From the NCBI RefSeq assembly GCF_001894925.1, contig NZ_BCXD01000010.1:124001-188000 (forward strand): a DNA stretch of 64,000 bases. Reading direction: 5' to 3'. A program made the translations under genes and the position numbers. Shown here piece after piece: positions 47,945-58,578 of the stretch; position 1 is the stretch's first letter; the number at the start of each line of letters is the position of its first letter. The notes below the pieces were generated by a model, which saw nothing but the letters and a program-made list of their open reading frames with translations, did not search any database and was not told where the DNA came from. This DNA is from Rhodococcus rhodnii NBRC 100604 (GTDB taxonomy: Bacteria; Actinomycetota; Actinomycetes; Mycobacteriales; Mycobacteriaceae).

Positions 47945-49996
47945 GTGTCTCGCGAACTCCCCGACGTCCCCGATCTGCTCCGCACCGCGGTGCGCGAACT
48001 GGGCGGTGCGGAGCGCACGAACCAGATGACCATGGCCTCCGCGGTCGCCCACTCGATCGACACGGGCGAACATCTCGCGGTCCAGGCCGGCACGGGCACC
48101 GGCAAGTCGCTCGCCTATCTCGTGCCGAGCATCCGGCACGCGGTGGCAACGGGTAGCACCGTCGTCGTCTCGACGGCGACGATCGCGCTGCAGCGCCAGC
48201 TCGTCGAACGCGATCTGCCGCGGCTCGCCGCCGCACTGGCGCCGTCGCTCGGCCGCGAGCCCGAGTTCGCGATTCTCAAGGGCCGCGGGAACTATCTGTG
48301 CCTCAACAAGATCCATGCCGGCATGGCCGACGAGCCCGCGTCGGACGAACTGTTCGATCCGTTCGCGGCGTCACGGCTCGGCCGTGAGGTGCAGCGGCTC
48401 GTCGACTGGTCCTCGGACACCGAGACCGGCGACCGCGACGACCTCGCCCCCGGTGTCGGCGATCGCGCGTGGCGGCAGGTCAGCGTCACGGCCCGCGAAT
48501 GCCTCGGCAAGTCACGCTGCCCGATCGGCGAGGACTGCTTCGCGGAACGGGCCAAGTCGCACGCGGCGCGCGCGGACGTCGTCGTCACCAATCACGCGCT
48601 GCTGGCGATCCACGCGATCGAGGGGATCTCGATCCTGCCCGAGCACGACGTCGTGGTCATCGACGAGGCACACGAACTCGTCGACCGGGTCACGGGTATC
48701 GCGACGGCCGAGCTCACCGCGGGCGCGATCGCGAACGCCGCGCGCCGTGCGGGCAAGCTCGTCGAGGACGAGGACGCCGATCGGCTCGAGGCCGCGGGTG
48801 AGAACTGGGCGGATCTGCTCGAGTCGCTCGCGCCGGGGCGCTGGGAACGGTTGCCGGAGGGCGCCGCGGCCGCGCTCGCCGCGATCCGCGACGCCGCGTG
48901 GGCACTGCGCACCGCGATCGGGCCGGTCCGTCCGGGGATGAACCAGACCGATCCCGAAGCCGCCGCCGCGCGGTCGGCAGCGCTCGTGGCGATCGAGGAG
49001 ATCCACGACGACGCCGTCCGCGTTCTCACCGCGTTCGACGAGCCCGATCCCGCGCAGCGCCGCGACGTCGTCTGGCTCGAGGTCGACGAGTCGCGCGGGA
49101 ATCCGCGACGGGCGCTGCGGGTCGCGCCGCTGTCGGTCGGCGGGCTGCTGCGTTCGCGACTGTTCGGCGAGTCGACGGTCGTCCTCACCTCTGCGACGCT
49201 CACGGCCGGTGGCTCGTTCGACGCACTCGCCGCGACGTGGGGGCTCCCCGCGTCGTCGGCCACCGCGATCGATCCCGCGACCGCGACCGGCAAGAAGGCA
49301 CCGTCCGACGGTGACGCGCCGACGTGGAACGCGCTCGACGTCGGATCGCCGTTCGATCACGCGCGCAGCGGCATCCTCTACATCGCGGCGCACCTGCCCG
49401 GTCCCGGGCGCGACGGCACCGACCCGCGGATACTCGAAGAGATCGCCGACCTCGTCGAGGCGGCGGGTGGCCGCACGCTCGGCCTGTTCTCGTCGATGCG
49501 GGCGGCGCGTGCCGCGGCGGACGCGATGGGCGACCGGCTCGGAACGCCCGTGCTGTGCCAGGGCGACGACTCGACGGGCGCACTCGTGACGCGGTTCGCG
49601 GCCGACGAGCCGACCTCGCTGTTCGGGACGCTCTCGCTGTGGCAGGGCGTCGACGTCCCCGGCCCGTCGCTGAGCCTGGTGATCATGGACCGGATCCCGT
49701 TCCCGCGGCCCGACGACCCGCTGCTCGTGGCGCGGCAGCGTGCCGTCGAGGCCCGCGGCGGCAACGGCTTCCTGTCGATCGCCGGAAACCACGCGGCGCT
49801 GCTGCTCGCGCAGGGCGTCGGCAGGTTGCTGCGGTCGATGGACGACCGCGGCGTCGTCGCCGTCCTCGATCCCCGGCTCGCGACGGCCCGCTACTCGGGA
49901 TACCTGCGTGCGTCGCTCCCACCGTTCTGGGAGACCAAGGATCCGCAGGTCGTGCGCAAGGCACTGGCCCGCATCCGCGACGCGCGCCCGAGCTGA
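47945..49996 (+). CDS. dinG: ATP-dependent helicase DinG (XPD-like)
   Basis: A 683-residue superfamily 2 helicase acting 5'-3' on DNA, with roles in replication-transcription conflicts and R-loops. Walker A is QAGTGTGKS near 48-56, four Cys for an iron-sulfur cluster are in LCLNK near 120 and ECLGKSRCPIGEDCF near 184-198, and the DEAH box is VVIDEAHELVD near 238. C-terminal motifs include QGVGRLLRSMDDRGVVAVLD near 622. The GTG at 47945 has TAACCT ending 6 nt upstream. Confidence 0.92.
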   Translation: MSRELPDVPDLLRTAVRELGGAERTNQMTMASAVAHSIDTGEHLAVQAGTGTGKSLAYLVPSIRHAVATGSTVVVSTATIALQRQLVERDLPRLAAALAPSLGREPEFAILKGRGNYLCLNKIHAGMADEPASDELFDPFAASRLGREVQRLVDWSSDTETGDRDDLAPGVGDRAWRQVSVTARECLGKSRCPIGEDCFAERAKSHAARADVVVTNHALLAIHAIEGISILPEHDVVVIDEAHELVDRVTGIATAELTAGAIANAARRAGKLVEDEDADRLEAAGENWADLLESLAPGRWERLPEGAAAALAAIRDAAWALRTAIGPVRPGMNQTDPEAAAARSAALVAIEEIHDDAVRVLTAFDEPDPAQRRDVVWLEVDESRGNPRRALRVAPLSVGGLLRSRLFGESTVVLTSATLTAGGSFDALAATWGLPASSATAIDPATATGKKAPSDGDAPTWNALDVGSPFDHARSGILYIAAHLPGPGRDGTDPRILEEIADLVEAAGGRTLGLFSSMRAARAAADAMGDRLGTPVLCQGDDSTGALVTRFAADEPTSLFGTLSLWQGVDVPGPSLSLVIMDRIPFPRPDDPLLVARQRAVEARGGNGFLSIAGNHAALLLAQGVGRLLRSMDDRGVVAVLDPRLATARYSGYLRASLPPFWETKDPQVVRKALARIRDARPS

Positions 49997-49998
49997 GC

Positions 49999-50016
49999 CC
50001 TGTCGCGCACGCGCGA
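49999..50016. terminator. Hairpin between convergent dinG and glgP
   Basis: TGTCGCG-CACG-CGCGACA is a perfect 7-bp stem with a 4-nt loop directly between the two stop codons (49996 and 50025). No T run follows. Confidence 0.5.
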
Positions 50017-50024
50017 CACGGAGC

Positions 50025-52637
50025 TCACCCCACCGCTGCGGTGACGAGCCCGAGGTCGGCGTCGGCGGCGAGCAGCCGGTGGTGCGGCAGGACCCGCACC
50101 GTGTACCCGACCGAGCCCGAGATCGGGAGATCGATGTCCGCGGTGAAGATCTCGCCGCCGTCGCCGCTGCCCGTGTGCGTCATGTCGACGGTGACGACGT
50201 CGGTGAGCTCCTCGTCCTGGCCGGCGCGCCCGACGACACCCTGCACACGAACGTCGCCGACGCCGAGGTCGCCGAGCCGGACGGTCGCGGTCAAGGTGAG
50301 ACGTGCCCCGATCTCCGGGGTGTCGGGCAGGCCCGAGCCGTCGACCTCGGTGACCGCGATCGCGGGCCACGCGCTCTCGACGCGCCGCACGAACGCCGCG
50401 ACTTCCCTGGCCCCCGCGTGACCGTCGGCGTCGACGCGGGCCGCGGCGCTCGCGGCGGGCCCGTAGAAGCCGACCGTGTAGTCGTGCACCATCCGCGACG
50501 CGAGCACCTTCGGTCCCAGATCGCGCAGGGTGTGACGGACCATCTCGACCCAGCGCTCGGGGATGCCGTCGCCGTCGCGGTCGTAGAACCGCGGCAGCAC
50601 GGAGTGTTCGAGCAGCTCGTACATCGCGCCCGCTTCGAGGTCGTCGCGACGCGGCTCGTCGGTGACGCCGTCCGCGGTCGGGATGGCCCAGCCGTTCTCG
50701 CCGTCGTACATCTCGTCCCACCAGCCGTCGCGGATCGAGAGGTTGAGGCCGCCGTTGAGCGCCGACTTCATGCCCGACGTCCCGCACGCCTCGAGCGGGC
50801 GCAGCGGATTGTTGAGCCACACGTCGCACCCCCAGTAGAGGTAGCGCGCCATCGACATGTCGTAGTCGGGCAGGAACACGATGCGGTGCCGCACCTCGTG
50901 ACGGTCGGCGAAGCGCACGATCTGCTGGATGAGCGCCTTGCCTGCGTCGTCGGCGGGGTGGCTCTTGCCTGCCACGACGAGCTGCAAGGGACGCTCCTCG
51001 TCGAGGAGCATTCGTTCGAGCCGCTCGGGATCGCGCAGCATCAGCGTGAGGCGCTTGTACGTCGGGACGCGGCGCGCGAAACCGACGGTGAGCACGTTCT
51101 CGTCGAACACCGAGTCCGTCCAGCCGAGTTCGGCCTCGGTGGCACCGCGGTCGAGCCAGGACGCGCGAACGCGGCGGCGCACCTCGTGCACGAGCGTCCG
51201 CCGCAGCGTGTGACGCATTTCCCAGATCTCGCCCGCAGCGAGTTCGTCGAGCTTCTCCCAGCCGCGTGCTTCCTCCACGAGCTCCGGACCAGCGACGCGG
51301 CGTGCGAGGTCGAACCATTCGGGCGCGGCCCACGTCGGTGCGTGGACGCCGTTGGTGACCGATCCGATCGGAACCTCGTCGGCGTCGAAGCCCGGCCACA
51401 GACCGTTGAACATGTCGCGGCTGACGATGCCGTGCAGCTTCGAGACTCCGTTGGCGCGCTCGGCGAGCCGCAACCCCATGTGCGCCATGTTGAACACGTG
51501 CGGGTCGCTCTCCTTGCCGAGCGCGACGACCCGATCGAGCGTGACTCCCGGCAGCAGCGTCGAGTCGTTGCCGCCGTCGTGACCGCCGAAGTAGTGACGC
51601 ACGAGGTCCATCGGGAACCGGTCGATGCCCGCGGGGACCGGCGTGTGCGTCGTGAAGACGGTCGCCGCGCGCACCGCGGCGAGCGCCTCGTCGAAATCGA
51701 GTCCCTCGGCGTCGACGAGTTCGCGGATCCGTTCGAGTCCCAGGAATCCGGCGTGTCCCTCGTTCATGTGGAACACGGACGGATCGGGTCGCGAGTACGC
51801 GCGGGAGTACGCGCGCACGGCCCGCACTCCGCCGACGCCCGCGAGGATCTCCTGTTTGATGCGGTGGTCCTGGTCGCCGCCGTAGAGCCGGTCGGTGACG
51901 CGCCGCAGATCGGCGTCGTTCTCGGGGATGTCGGAGTCGAGCAACAGCAGCGGGACGCGGCCCACCTGCGCGATCCACACCCGTGCCCGCAGGATCCGGC
52001 CGCCCGCGAGCGCGACGTGGACGAGGACCGGCGGACTCGACGGATCGTCGCCGCGCTCGGTGAGCACCCGCAGCGGCTGCCCCTGCGGATCGTGCGGCGG
52101 GTAGTGCTCGGTCTGCCAGCCGTCCGCGGTGAGGCCCTGCCGGAAGTAGCCCGAGCGATAGAGCAGGCCGACGCCGACGAGCGGAAGTCCGAGGTCCGAG
52201 GCCGCCTTCAGGTGGTCGCCCGCGAGGATGCCGAGGCCGCCGGAGTAGTTGGGCAGCACCTCGCTGACGCCGAACTCCATCGAGAAGTAAGCGACGCCGC
52301 CGCCGAGATCGATCGCGGGGTGCCGGCCCGCGCCGTCGCGCTGCTCCTGGTACCAGCGCGGCCTCGTGAGGTAGTCCTCGAGCCCGGCCGCCGCTTGGTC
52401 GAGGGCGATGAGAAAGGCCGTGTCGTCGGCGAGTTCGTCGAGCCGGGACGGCGCGATGTCGCTGAGCATCTGGACCGGGTCGAATCGGACTCGTTCCCAC
52501 AATTCGGCATCCAGCCGACGGAACAGATCCTGGGTCTCCGCGTGCCACGACCACCGCAGATTCGTCGACAGCGGGCCGAGGGCCGCGAGTCGTTCCGGCA
52601 GGTGGGCACGGACGGTGAACCGACGCAACGCTTTCAC
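50025..52637 (-). CDS. glgP: Alpha-glucan (maltodextrin) phosphorylase
   Basis: An 870-residue PLP enzyme that releases glucose-1-phosphate from glycogen or maltodextrin. It belongs to the shorter actinobacterial type with an N-terminal DUF3417-like region (LSTNLRWSWHAETQDLFRRL near 23-42). Landmarks are YFSMEFGVSEVLPNYSGGLG near 114, VAGKSHPADDAGK near 558, and the PLP lysine loop ACGTSGMKSALNGGLNLSI near 624. In the GlgE pathway it would mobilise alpha-glucan. The GTG at 52637 is preceded only weakly by a ribosome site. It is divergent from glgE. Confidence 0.93.
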   Translation of the reverse strand: MKALRRFTVRAHLPERLAALGPLSTNLRWSWHAETQDLFRRLDAELWERVRFDPVQMLSDIAPSRLDELADDTAFLIALDQAAAGLEDYLTRPRWYQEQRDGAGRHPAIDLGGGVAYFSMEFGVSEVLPNYSGGLGILAGDHLKAASDLGLPLVGVGLLYRSGYFRQGLTADGWQTEHYPPHDPQGQPLRVLTERGDDPSSPPVLVHVALAGGRILRARVWIAQVGRVPLLLLDSDIPENDADLRRVTDRLYGGDQDHRIKQEILAGVGGVRAVRAYSRAYSRPDPSVFHMNEGHAGFLGLERIRELVDAEGLDFDEALAAVRAATVFTTHTPVPAGIDRFPMDLVRHYFGGHDGGNDSTLLPGVTLDRVVALGKESDPHVFNMAHMGLRLAERANGVSKLHGIVSRDMFNGLWPGFDADEVPIGSVTNGVHAPTWAAPEWFDLARRVAGPELVEEARGWEKLDELAAGEIWEMRHTLRRTLVHEVRRRVRASWLDRGATEAELGWTDSVFDENVLTVGFARRVPTYKRLTLMLRDPERLERMLLDEERPLQLVVAGKSHPADDAGKALIQQIVRFADRHEVRHRIVFLPDYDMSMARYLYWGCDVWLNNPLRPLEACGTSGMKSALNGGLNLSIRDGWWDEMYDGENGWAIPTADGVTDEPRRDDLEAGAMYELLEHSVLPRFYDRDGDGIPERWVEMVRHTLRDLGPKVLASRMVHDYTVGFYGPAASAAARVDADGHAGAREVAAFVRRVESAWPAIAVTEVDGSGLPDTPEIGARLTLTATVRLGDLGVGDVRVQGVVGRAGQDEELTDVVTVDMTHTGSGDGGEIFTADIDLPISGSVGYTVRVLPHHRLLAADADLGLVTAAVG

Positions 52638-52861
52638 TCGCCGACGATAACCCACGGCGCGCGGCGTCGTCGCCCGATGGCCGGGGCGGTCCGCCCGGCG
52701 GCGGGTGCGGAGGCGAACCCGCCCGGCCGTCGTCGTTTCCGACGCGATCAGCGGTGCTGAACTAGTGTCGGCAGAAGCTGCACACCCACACGCGGCACAC
52801 CCACACGCCGCGCACCACACGAAGGCGGGGACCCCGAAGTGACAGCACTGCAGGACGCGCG
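52638..52861. promoter_or_regulatory. Divergent glgP-glgE promoter region
   Basis: A 224-bp gap with promoters for both directions. GCACACCCACAC occurs twice with 15-bp period at 52780 and 52795 and again partly near 52812, a possible regulator site, although it may be simple sequence. Confidence 0.35.
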
Positions 52862-54868
52862 GTGACCGGACGGCTGGCGATCGACGACGTCGAACCCTCG
52901 GTCGACTGCGGCGCGTATCCCTCGAAGGCCGTCGTCGGCGAGGTCGTGCCGGTCCACGCGGTCGTGTGGCATGAGGGTCACGACGCCGTCGCCGCAACCC
53001 TCGTCGTCCGCGCACCGGACGCGACTCGGCCTGTGCGGCTCGCGATGGATCCGGGTGCCGAACCGGACACCGTGGACGGCGTCTTCACTCCCACCACGAC
53101 GGGCATGTGGACGTTTCGCGTCGAGGCGTGGAGCGATCCGATCACGACGTGGCGGCGCGCCGTGGAGGCCAAACTCGCGGTGGGCCAGGGACCGGAGGAT
53201 CTCGCGAACGATCTCGAGACGGGCGCCCGGTTGTTCGAGCGCGCCGCCGCGGGGGTTCCGCGTCAGGACCGCCACCGGCTGACGGCCGTCGCCACGAGCC
53301 TGCGTTCCGAGCGCGCCCTGCCCGCCCGCGTCGCGCCCGCACTCGCCGGCGACGTCGCGGCGCTGCTGCGAGCGCATCCGCTGCGCGAGCTCGTCACGCG
53401 CGGCTCGGCCCACCGCGTGTGGGTCGATCGCCGGCGCGCGCTGTTCGGGTCGTGGTACGAGATGTTCCCGCGATCGACCGGCGGATGGGACGACGACGGC
53501 ACGCCGCGCCACGGCACCTTCGCGACGGCCGCCGACGAACTCCCCCGCATCGCCGGAATGGGGTTCGACGTCGTCTACCTGCCGCCGATCCACCCGATCG
53601 GCGAGGTGAATCGCAAGGGCCCCAACAACTCTCTCACCGCCGGGCCCGACGACGTCGGCTCGCCGTGGGCCATCGGATCGGCCGAGGGCGGGCACGACGC
53701 CGTACACCCGCGTCTCGGCACCCAGCGCGACTTCCGCGATTTCGTCGCCGCCGCACGCCGACTCGATCTCGAGGTCGCCCTCGATCTCGCCCTGCAGTGC
53801 GCGCCCGATCACCCGTGGGCGGCCGAGCACCCCGAGTGGTTCACGGTGCTTCCCGACGGCACGATCGCCTACGCCGAGAATCCGCCCAAGAAGTACCAGG
53901 ACATCTATCCGGTGAACTTCGACCGCGACCCCGAGGGAATCTACGCCGAGGTCCTGCGCGTCGTGAAGCACTGGGTGAGCGCGGGCGTACGCATCTTCCG
54001 CGTCGACAATCCGCACACCAAGCCGCCCGACTTCTGGCACCGGCTCATCGGCGAGGTCAAGAGAACCGAGCCGGACGTGCTGTTCCTCGCGGAGGCGTTC
54101 ACGCGGCCCGCGCGGCTCTACGGTCTCGCGCGTCGCGGATTCACGCAGTCCTACACGTATTTCACGTGGCGGACCGCGAAGTGGGAGCTCACCGAGTTCG
54201 GCGTCGAGATCGCCGCGAAGGCCGACGAGGCGAGGCCGAATCTCTTCGTCAACACCCCCGACATCCTCCACGAGAGCCTGCAGATCGGTGGTCCGGGAAT
54301 GTTCGCGATCCGGGCCGCGCTCGCGGCGACGCTGTCGCCGACGTGGGGCGTGTACTCGGGATACGAGCTCTACGAACACCTTCCGGTGCGGCCCGGCAGC
54401 GAGGAGTACCTCGACTCCGAGAAGTACCAGCTCCGCCCGCGCGATTTCGCGGGTGCCGACGCGCGAGGCGAATCGCTGTCGCCGTGGCTCACGATGCTCA
54501 ACGACATCCGCCGCCGCCACGCGGCCCTGCAGCAGCTCCGGCAGATCCACTTCCACCACGCCGACAACGACGCGATCATCGCGTACTCGAAGTTCGATCC
54601 CGGCACCGGAGATCAGGTCCTCACCGTGATCAACCTCAACCCGTTCGCCGCCGAGGAGACGACGCTCTCGCTCGACATGCCCGCACTCGGGCTCGAATGG
54701 TACGACCGCGTCACGGTGCTCGACGAGGTGTCCGGTGCGCAGTTCGACTGGGGCCAGTCGAATTTCGTCCGGCTCGAACCGTGGAACGCGGTGGCGCACG
54801 TACTCGCGCTCCCCGCCGTGCCGTACCCGGCCCGGCTCCGGCTCGCTCACCGAGGAGGCGCACGATGA
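52862..54868 (+). CDS. glgE: Maltosyltransferase GlgE (GH13_3)
   Basis: A 668-residue enzyme that uses alpha-maltose-1-phosphate to extend alpha-1,4-glucans. After a beta-sandwich domain (1-200), the GH13 barrel holds [19 protein letters not shown] near 240, the nucleophile Asp in [10 protein letters not shown] near 380 and the acid Glu in LAEAFTRP near 412. The NRKGPNNS and [11 protein letters not shown] stretches bind maltose phosphate in GlgE and are absent from ordinary amylases. The GTG at 52862 is used. It overlaps glgB by ATGA. Confidence 0.94.
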   Translation: MTGRLAIDDVEPSVDCGAYPSKAVVGEVVPVHAVVWHEGHDAVAATLVVRAPDATRPVRLAMDPGAEPDTVDGVFTPTTTGMWTFRVEAWSDPITTWRRAVEAKLAVGQGPEDLANDLETGARLFERAAAGVPRQDRHRLTAVATSLRSERALPARVAPALAGDVAALLRAHPLRELVTRGSAHRVWVDRRRALFGSWYEMFPRSTGGWDDDGTPRHGTFATAADELPRIAGMGFDVVYLPPIHPIGEVNRKGPNNSLTAGPDDVGSPWAIGSAEGGHDAVHPRLGTQRDFRDFVAAARRLDLEVALDLALQCAPDHPWAAEHPEWFTVLPDGTIAYAENPPKKYQDIYPVNFDRDPEGIYAEVLRVVKHWVSAGVRIFRVDNPHTKPPDFWHRLIGEVKRTEPDVLFLAEAFTRPARLYGLARRGFTQSYTYFTWRTAKWELTEFGVEIAAKADEARPNLFVNTPDILHESLQIGGPGMFAIRAALAATLSPTWGVYSGYELYEHLPVRPGSEEYLDSEKYQLRPRDFAGADARGESLSPWLTMLNDIRRRHAALQQLRQIHFHHADNDAIIAYSKFDPGTGDQVLTVINLNPFAAEETTLSLDMPALGLEWYDRVTVLDEVSGAQFDWGQSNFVRLEPWNAVAHVLALPAVPYPARLRLAHRGGAR

Positions 54869-57111
54869 CAGACGATCGCACGCCGTCGACCGATCCCCGC
54901 ACGCCGTGGACCGATCCTGCTGTTCCGTCACGACGCGATCTCGACCAACTCGCGAACGGTGAACATCGCGACCCGCACGCGATTCTCGGCGCTCACGAGA
55001 TCGAGGGGCCGTCCGGACGCGCGACGGTGCTGCGCACCCTGCGTCCCGACGCGGAGGCGGTCGCCGCCCTCGTCGGGGGCGAGCGCTACCCGATGGCGCA
55101 CATCGACCACGGGCTCTGGGGCGTCACCGTCCCGATCCGCGATCTCGCGGACTACCGGCTCGCCGTCGAGTATCCGGGCGGGCACCACGTCGAGACCGCC
55201 GACGGCTACCGATTCCTGCCCACCCTCGGCGATCTCGATCTGCATCTGTTCGGCGAGGGCCGCCACGAGCGGCTGTGGGACATTCTCGGCGCGCACGTCC
55301 GGCACTACGACACCCCCGACGGCCCCGTCACGGGGACATCCTTCGCGGTGTGGGCGCCGAACGCACGCGGCGTGACCGTCCTCGGTGGATTCGACGGCTG
55401 GACGGGGCGTTCGGTGCCGATGCGCATGCTCGGCTCGTCGGGCGTGTGGGAGGTCTTCGTTCCCGGTGTCGGTCCCGGCGAGCTGTACAAGTACCGCGTC
55501 CACGGCGCCGACGGCACCGTGCGCGACAAGGCCGATCCGATGGCCTTCGCGACCGAGGTGCCGCCCGCGACGGCGTCGCGCGTGTATCGCAGCGAGTTCG
55601 ACTGGGGTGACGACGGCTGGATGACGGCCCGTGCGGCGAGCACGCCCACGCAGCTGCCGATGAGCGTCTACGAGGTCCACCTCGGGTCGTGGCGGCCGGG
55701 GCTCGGATACCGCGAGCTCGCACGGCAACTCGCCGAGTACCTTCTCGAGCTGGGGTACACGCACGTAGAACTGCTCCCCGTCGCCGAGCATCCGTTCGGC
55801 GGATCGTGGGGCTACCAGGTCACGTCCTATTACGCCCCGACGTCGCGATTCGGCACCCCCGACGACTTCCGCTGGTTCGTCGATCATCTGCACCGCAGCG
55901 GCATCGGTGTCCTCGTCGACTGGGTGCCCGCGCACTTCCCGAAGGACGAGTGGGCCCTCGCCCGCTTCGACGGGACGCCGCTCTACGAGCACGGCGATCC
56001 CCGGCGCGGCGAGCAACTCGACTGGGGCACTCTGGTGTTCGACTTCGGGCGGTCCCAGGTCCGCAACTTCCTCGTCGCCAACGCGCTGTACTGGTGCGAG
56101 CAGTTCCACATCGACGGGCTGCGCGTGGACGCCGTCGCGTCGATGCTCTATCTCGACTACTCGCGCCCCGAGGGCGGCTGGACTCCCAACGTGCACGGCG
56201 GTCGCGAGAACCTCGAGGCCGTCGCGTTCCTGCAGGAGATGAACGCGACCGTCCACAAGCTGCACGCCGGCGTCGTCACGGTGGCGGAGGAGTCGACGGC
56301 CTGGCCCGGCGTCACCCGCGAGACGACGGTCGGCGGCCTCGGTTTCACGTTCAAGTGGAACATGGGCTGGATGCACGACACGCTCGGCTACTTCCAGCAG
56401 GATCCCGTGTACCGCAGCTATCACCATCACGAGATCACGTTCTCGGCGATGTACGCGTGGAGCGAGAACTACGTCCTGCCCATCAGTCACGACGAGGTCG
56501 TCCACGGCAAGGGAACGCTGTGGACGCGGATGCCGGGCGACGACTACCAGAAGGCCGCGAACGTACGCGCCCTCCTCGCGTACATGTGGGCCCACCCCGG
56601 CAAGCAGTTGCTGTTCATGGGACAGGAGTGGGGCCAGACCCGCGAGTGGTCGGAGGAGCGCGGGCTCGACTGGTCCGAGCTCGACCCCGCGAACGGCGAG
56701 GTGGCGCGGCTGCACGGCGGAATCTCGCGCCTCGTCGGCGATCTCAACCGGGCCTACCGCGAGCACCGGTCGTTGTGGACGCTCGACACCTCGCCGGGCG
56801 GCTATTCGTGGATCGACGCGAACGACACCGGCAACAACGTCATCAGCTTCCTCCGGTACGGCACGGACGGATCGATCATGGCGTGCCTGTTCAACTTCTC
56901 GGGTTCGGTCCACGGCGCGTATCGCGTCGGTCTTCCCGAGGCGGGCACGTGGCACGAGGTCCTCAACACCGACGCCGGCGTCTACGGCGGCGCGGGCGTC
57001 GGAAACCTCGGTTCGGTTGCGGCGACACCGCATTCGTGGCACGGCCGGCCCGCGTCGGCCGAGGTGGCGCTGCCCGCAGGTGGCGCGATCTGGCTCGGTC
57101 TCGAGCGGTGA
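54865..57111 (+). CDS. glgB: 1,4-alpha-glucan branching enzyme GlgB
   Basis: A 748-residue GH13 enzyme that introduces alpha-1,6 branches. Two N-terminal carbohydrate modules (about 35-245, with [20 protein letters not shown] near 152) precede the barrel. The nucleophile Asp is in [10 protein letters not shown] near 420, the acid Glu in [10 protein letters not shown] near 474, and the third acid in [12 protein letters not shown] near 543. GAGGAGG precedes the ATG at 54865. It ends in GTGA overlap with the metalloprotease gene, so glgE, glgB and that gene form one unit. Confidence 0.94.
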   Translation: MTDDRTPSTDPRTPWTDPAVPSRRDLDQLANGEHRDPHAILGAHEIEGPSGRATVLRTLRPDAEAVAALVGGERYPMAHIDHGLWGVTVPIRDLADYRLAVEYPGGHHVETADGYRFLPTLGDLDLHLFGEGRHERLWDILGAHVRHYDTPDGPVTGTSFAVWAPNARGVTVLGGFDGWTGRSVPMRMLGSSGVWEVFVPGVGPGELYKYRVHGADGTVRDKADPMAFATEVPPATASRVYRSEFDWGDDGWMTARAASTPTQLPMSVYEVHLGSWRPGLGYRELARQLAEYLLELGYTHVELLPVAEHPFGGSWGYQVTSYYAPTSRFGTPDDFRWFVDHLHRSGIGVLVDWVPAHFPKDEWALARFDGTPLYEHGDPRRGEQLDWGTLVFDFGRSQVRNFLVANALYWCEQFHIDGLRVDAVASMLYLDYSRPEGGWTPNVHGGRENLEAVAFLQEMNATVHKLHAGVVTVAEESTAWPGVTRETTVGGLGFTFKWNMGWMHDTLGYFQQDPVYRSYHHHEITFSAMYAWSENYVLPISHDEVVHGKGTLWTRMPGDDYQKAANVRALLAYMWAHPGKQLLFMGQEWGQTREWSEERGLDWSELDPANGEVARLHGGISRLVGDLNRAYREHRSLWTLDTSPGGYSWIDANDTGNNVISFLRYGTDGSIMACLFNFSGSVHGAYRVGLPEAGTWHEVLNTDAGVYGGAGVGNLGSVAATPHSWHGRPASAEVALPAGGAIWLGLER

Positions 57112-58559
57112 CACCGCCGCGTGCGTCGCGCCGCACCGGTGCGCGTGCGTGCGCGGCTCTCGCGCTCGTGTCGCTACTCGCCCTGACGGCGTGCAGCGGG
57201 ACGCTCTCGGGCCGCGCGACGTCGATCTACGACGATCCCTTCCGCGTCGCGGGGCTCGAGGTGACGCGCGGCCCGTCCGGTGAGCGCCCCGACGTCCCGG
57301 ACAGCACCAGGACCGTCCTCGGAACGGACGGCGGCGAGATCGACCGCGTCGCGGCGAACGCGATCGACGACCTCGAGCGGTACTGGACGACGGCGTTCCC
57401 GGCGGTGTTCGGCGCACCGCTGCTGCCCGTTGCGGGGGTCCTCTCGTGGGATCCGAGCGGTCCGTCGGGCGAACCGACGTTCTGTCTCGAAGCCACCGCA
57501 CGGCTCGTGAACGCCGGCTACTGCACGCTCGATCACACGATCGGCTGGGACCGCGGTGTGCTGCTGCCCGAGATCGTCGCGAAGTTCGGCGTGCCGGCCC
57601 TCGTCTTCGTTCTCGCCCACGAGTACGGCCACGCGGTGCAGACGATCGGCGGCGGCGTCGACCGCGGCCCGCAGGAGACACTCGTGCGCGAGCAGCAGGC
57701 CGACTGCTATGCGGGTGCGTTCATGCGCCACGTCGCGGAGGACCACGCGCAGCACTTCCGCCTCGCGACGGCCGACGGCCTCAACGACGTCCTCGCGTCC
57801 ACGGTCGCGATCGGCGACACCGATCCTGCCGATCCCGCCAACGTCCACGGCTCCGCGTTCGAGCGCGTCACCGCGACCCAGTCCGGTTTCACCGACGGCC
57901 CCGCGGCGTGCCCGCGTATCGATGCGGCCGACATCGAGGACCGCCGCGCCGGACTCCCCGACCTGCTCACCGGCACCCTCGACGACGGAGAGCTTCCGGT
58001 CACGGCCGACACCGTGCGCGCCTTCGTCGATTCGCTGCACCCGGTGTTCTCGCTCGCGGAACCGCCCACACTGCGCGTCGACGGGATCGAACGGTGCGCG
58101 GGCCGCGAGGCGACCGGACCCGTCGCGTACTGCCCCGTCACCGACACGCTCTCGGTGGACGTTCCCGCGCTGGCGTTGCGCGGCGCGCAGGTGCCCCCGG
58201 GCGCGGGCGAACTGTTCGGGCGCCCGTCCGGCGACTACGACGCGTACGTGCTGCTCGCGGCGCGCTATTCGCAGGCCGTCCAGCACGCGCGGCGGCAGGA
58301 GGTCGACACGCCCGCGGCCGCACTGCGCTCGGCGTGCCTGGCCGGGGTCGCGACGGCCGCACTCGGCGACCCGTCGTCCGGCGACGGCGTGTGGCTCTCA
58401 CCGGGTGACGTCGACGAAGCCGTCGCGGGGCTGCTCACGGACGGTCTCGCCGCGGCCGATGTCGGTGGCCGGACGGTGCCGTCGGGATTCGCCCGCGTCG
58501 ACGCCTTCCGCACCGGCATCCTCACCGGTGAGGACGGCTGCGGAAACCGCTACGGCTGA
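57108..58559 (+). CDS. Secreted lipoprotein zinc metalloprotease
   Basis: A 483-residue exported protein. A basic start and hydrophobic core end with the lipobox LTAC near 26-29. The zinc motif HEYGH lies near 169-173 ([15 protein letters not shown]), with the third ligand probably Glu in [15 protein letters not shown] near 194. Several Cys in the C-terminal part suggest disulfides. It resembles the neutral zinc metallopeptidase family of actinobacterial lipoproteins. It is translationally coupled to glgB (GTGA), an unexpected partner for cytosolic glucan enzymes. Substrate unknown. Confidence 0.85.
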   Translation: MTPPRASRRTGARACAALALVSLLALTACSGTLSGRATSIYDDPFRVAGLEVTRGPSGERPDVPDSTRTVLGTDGGEIDRVAANAIDDLERYWTTAFPAVFGAPLLPVAGVLSWDPSGPSGEPTFCLEATARLVNAGYCTLDHTIGWDRGVLLPEIVAKFGVPALVFVLAHEYGHAVQTIGGGVDRGPQETLVREQQADCYAGAFMRHVAEDHAQHFRLATADGLNDVLASTVAIGDTDPADPANVHGSAFERVTATQSGFTDGPAACPRIDAADIEDRRAGLPDLLTGTLDDGELPVTADTVRAFVDSLHPVFSLAEPPTLRVDGIERCAGREATGPVAYCPVTDTLSVDVPALALRGAQVPPGAGELFGRPSGDYDAYVLLAARYSQAVQHARRQEVDTPAAALRSACLAGVATAALGDPSSGDGVWLSPGDVDEAVAGLLTDGLAAADVGGRTVPSGFARVDAFRTGILTGEDGCGNRYG

Positions 58560-58578
58560 GCCGATCCGGCGAATCCGG

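Noticed and set aside
52780..52825. GCACACCCACAC repeats upstream of glgE as an operator array
   Set aside because: Low-complexity CA-rich sequence of two or three units without symmetry; kept only as a note in the promoter entry.
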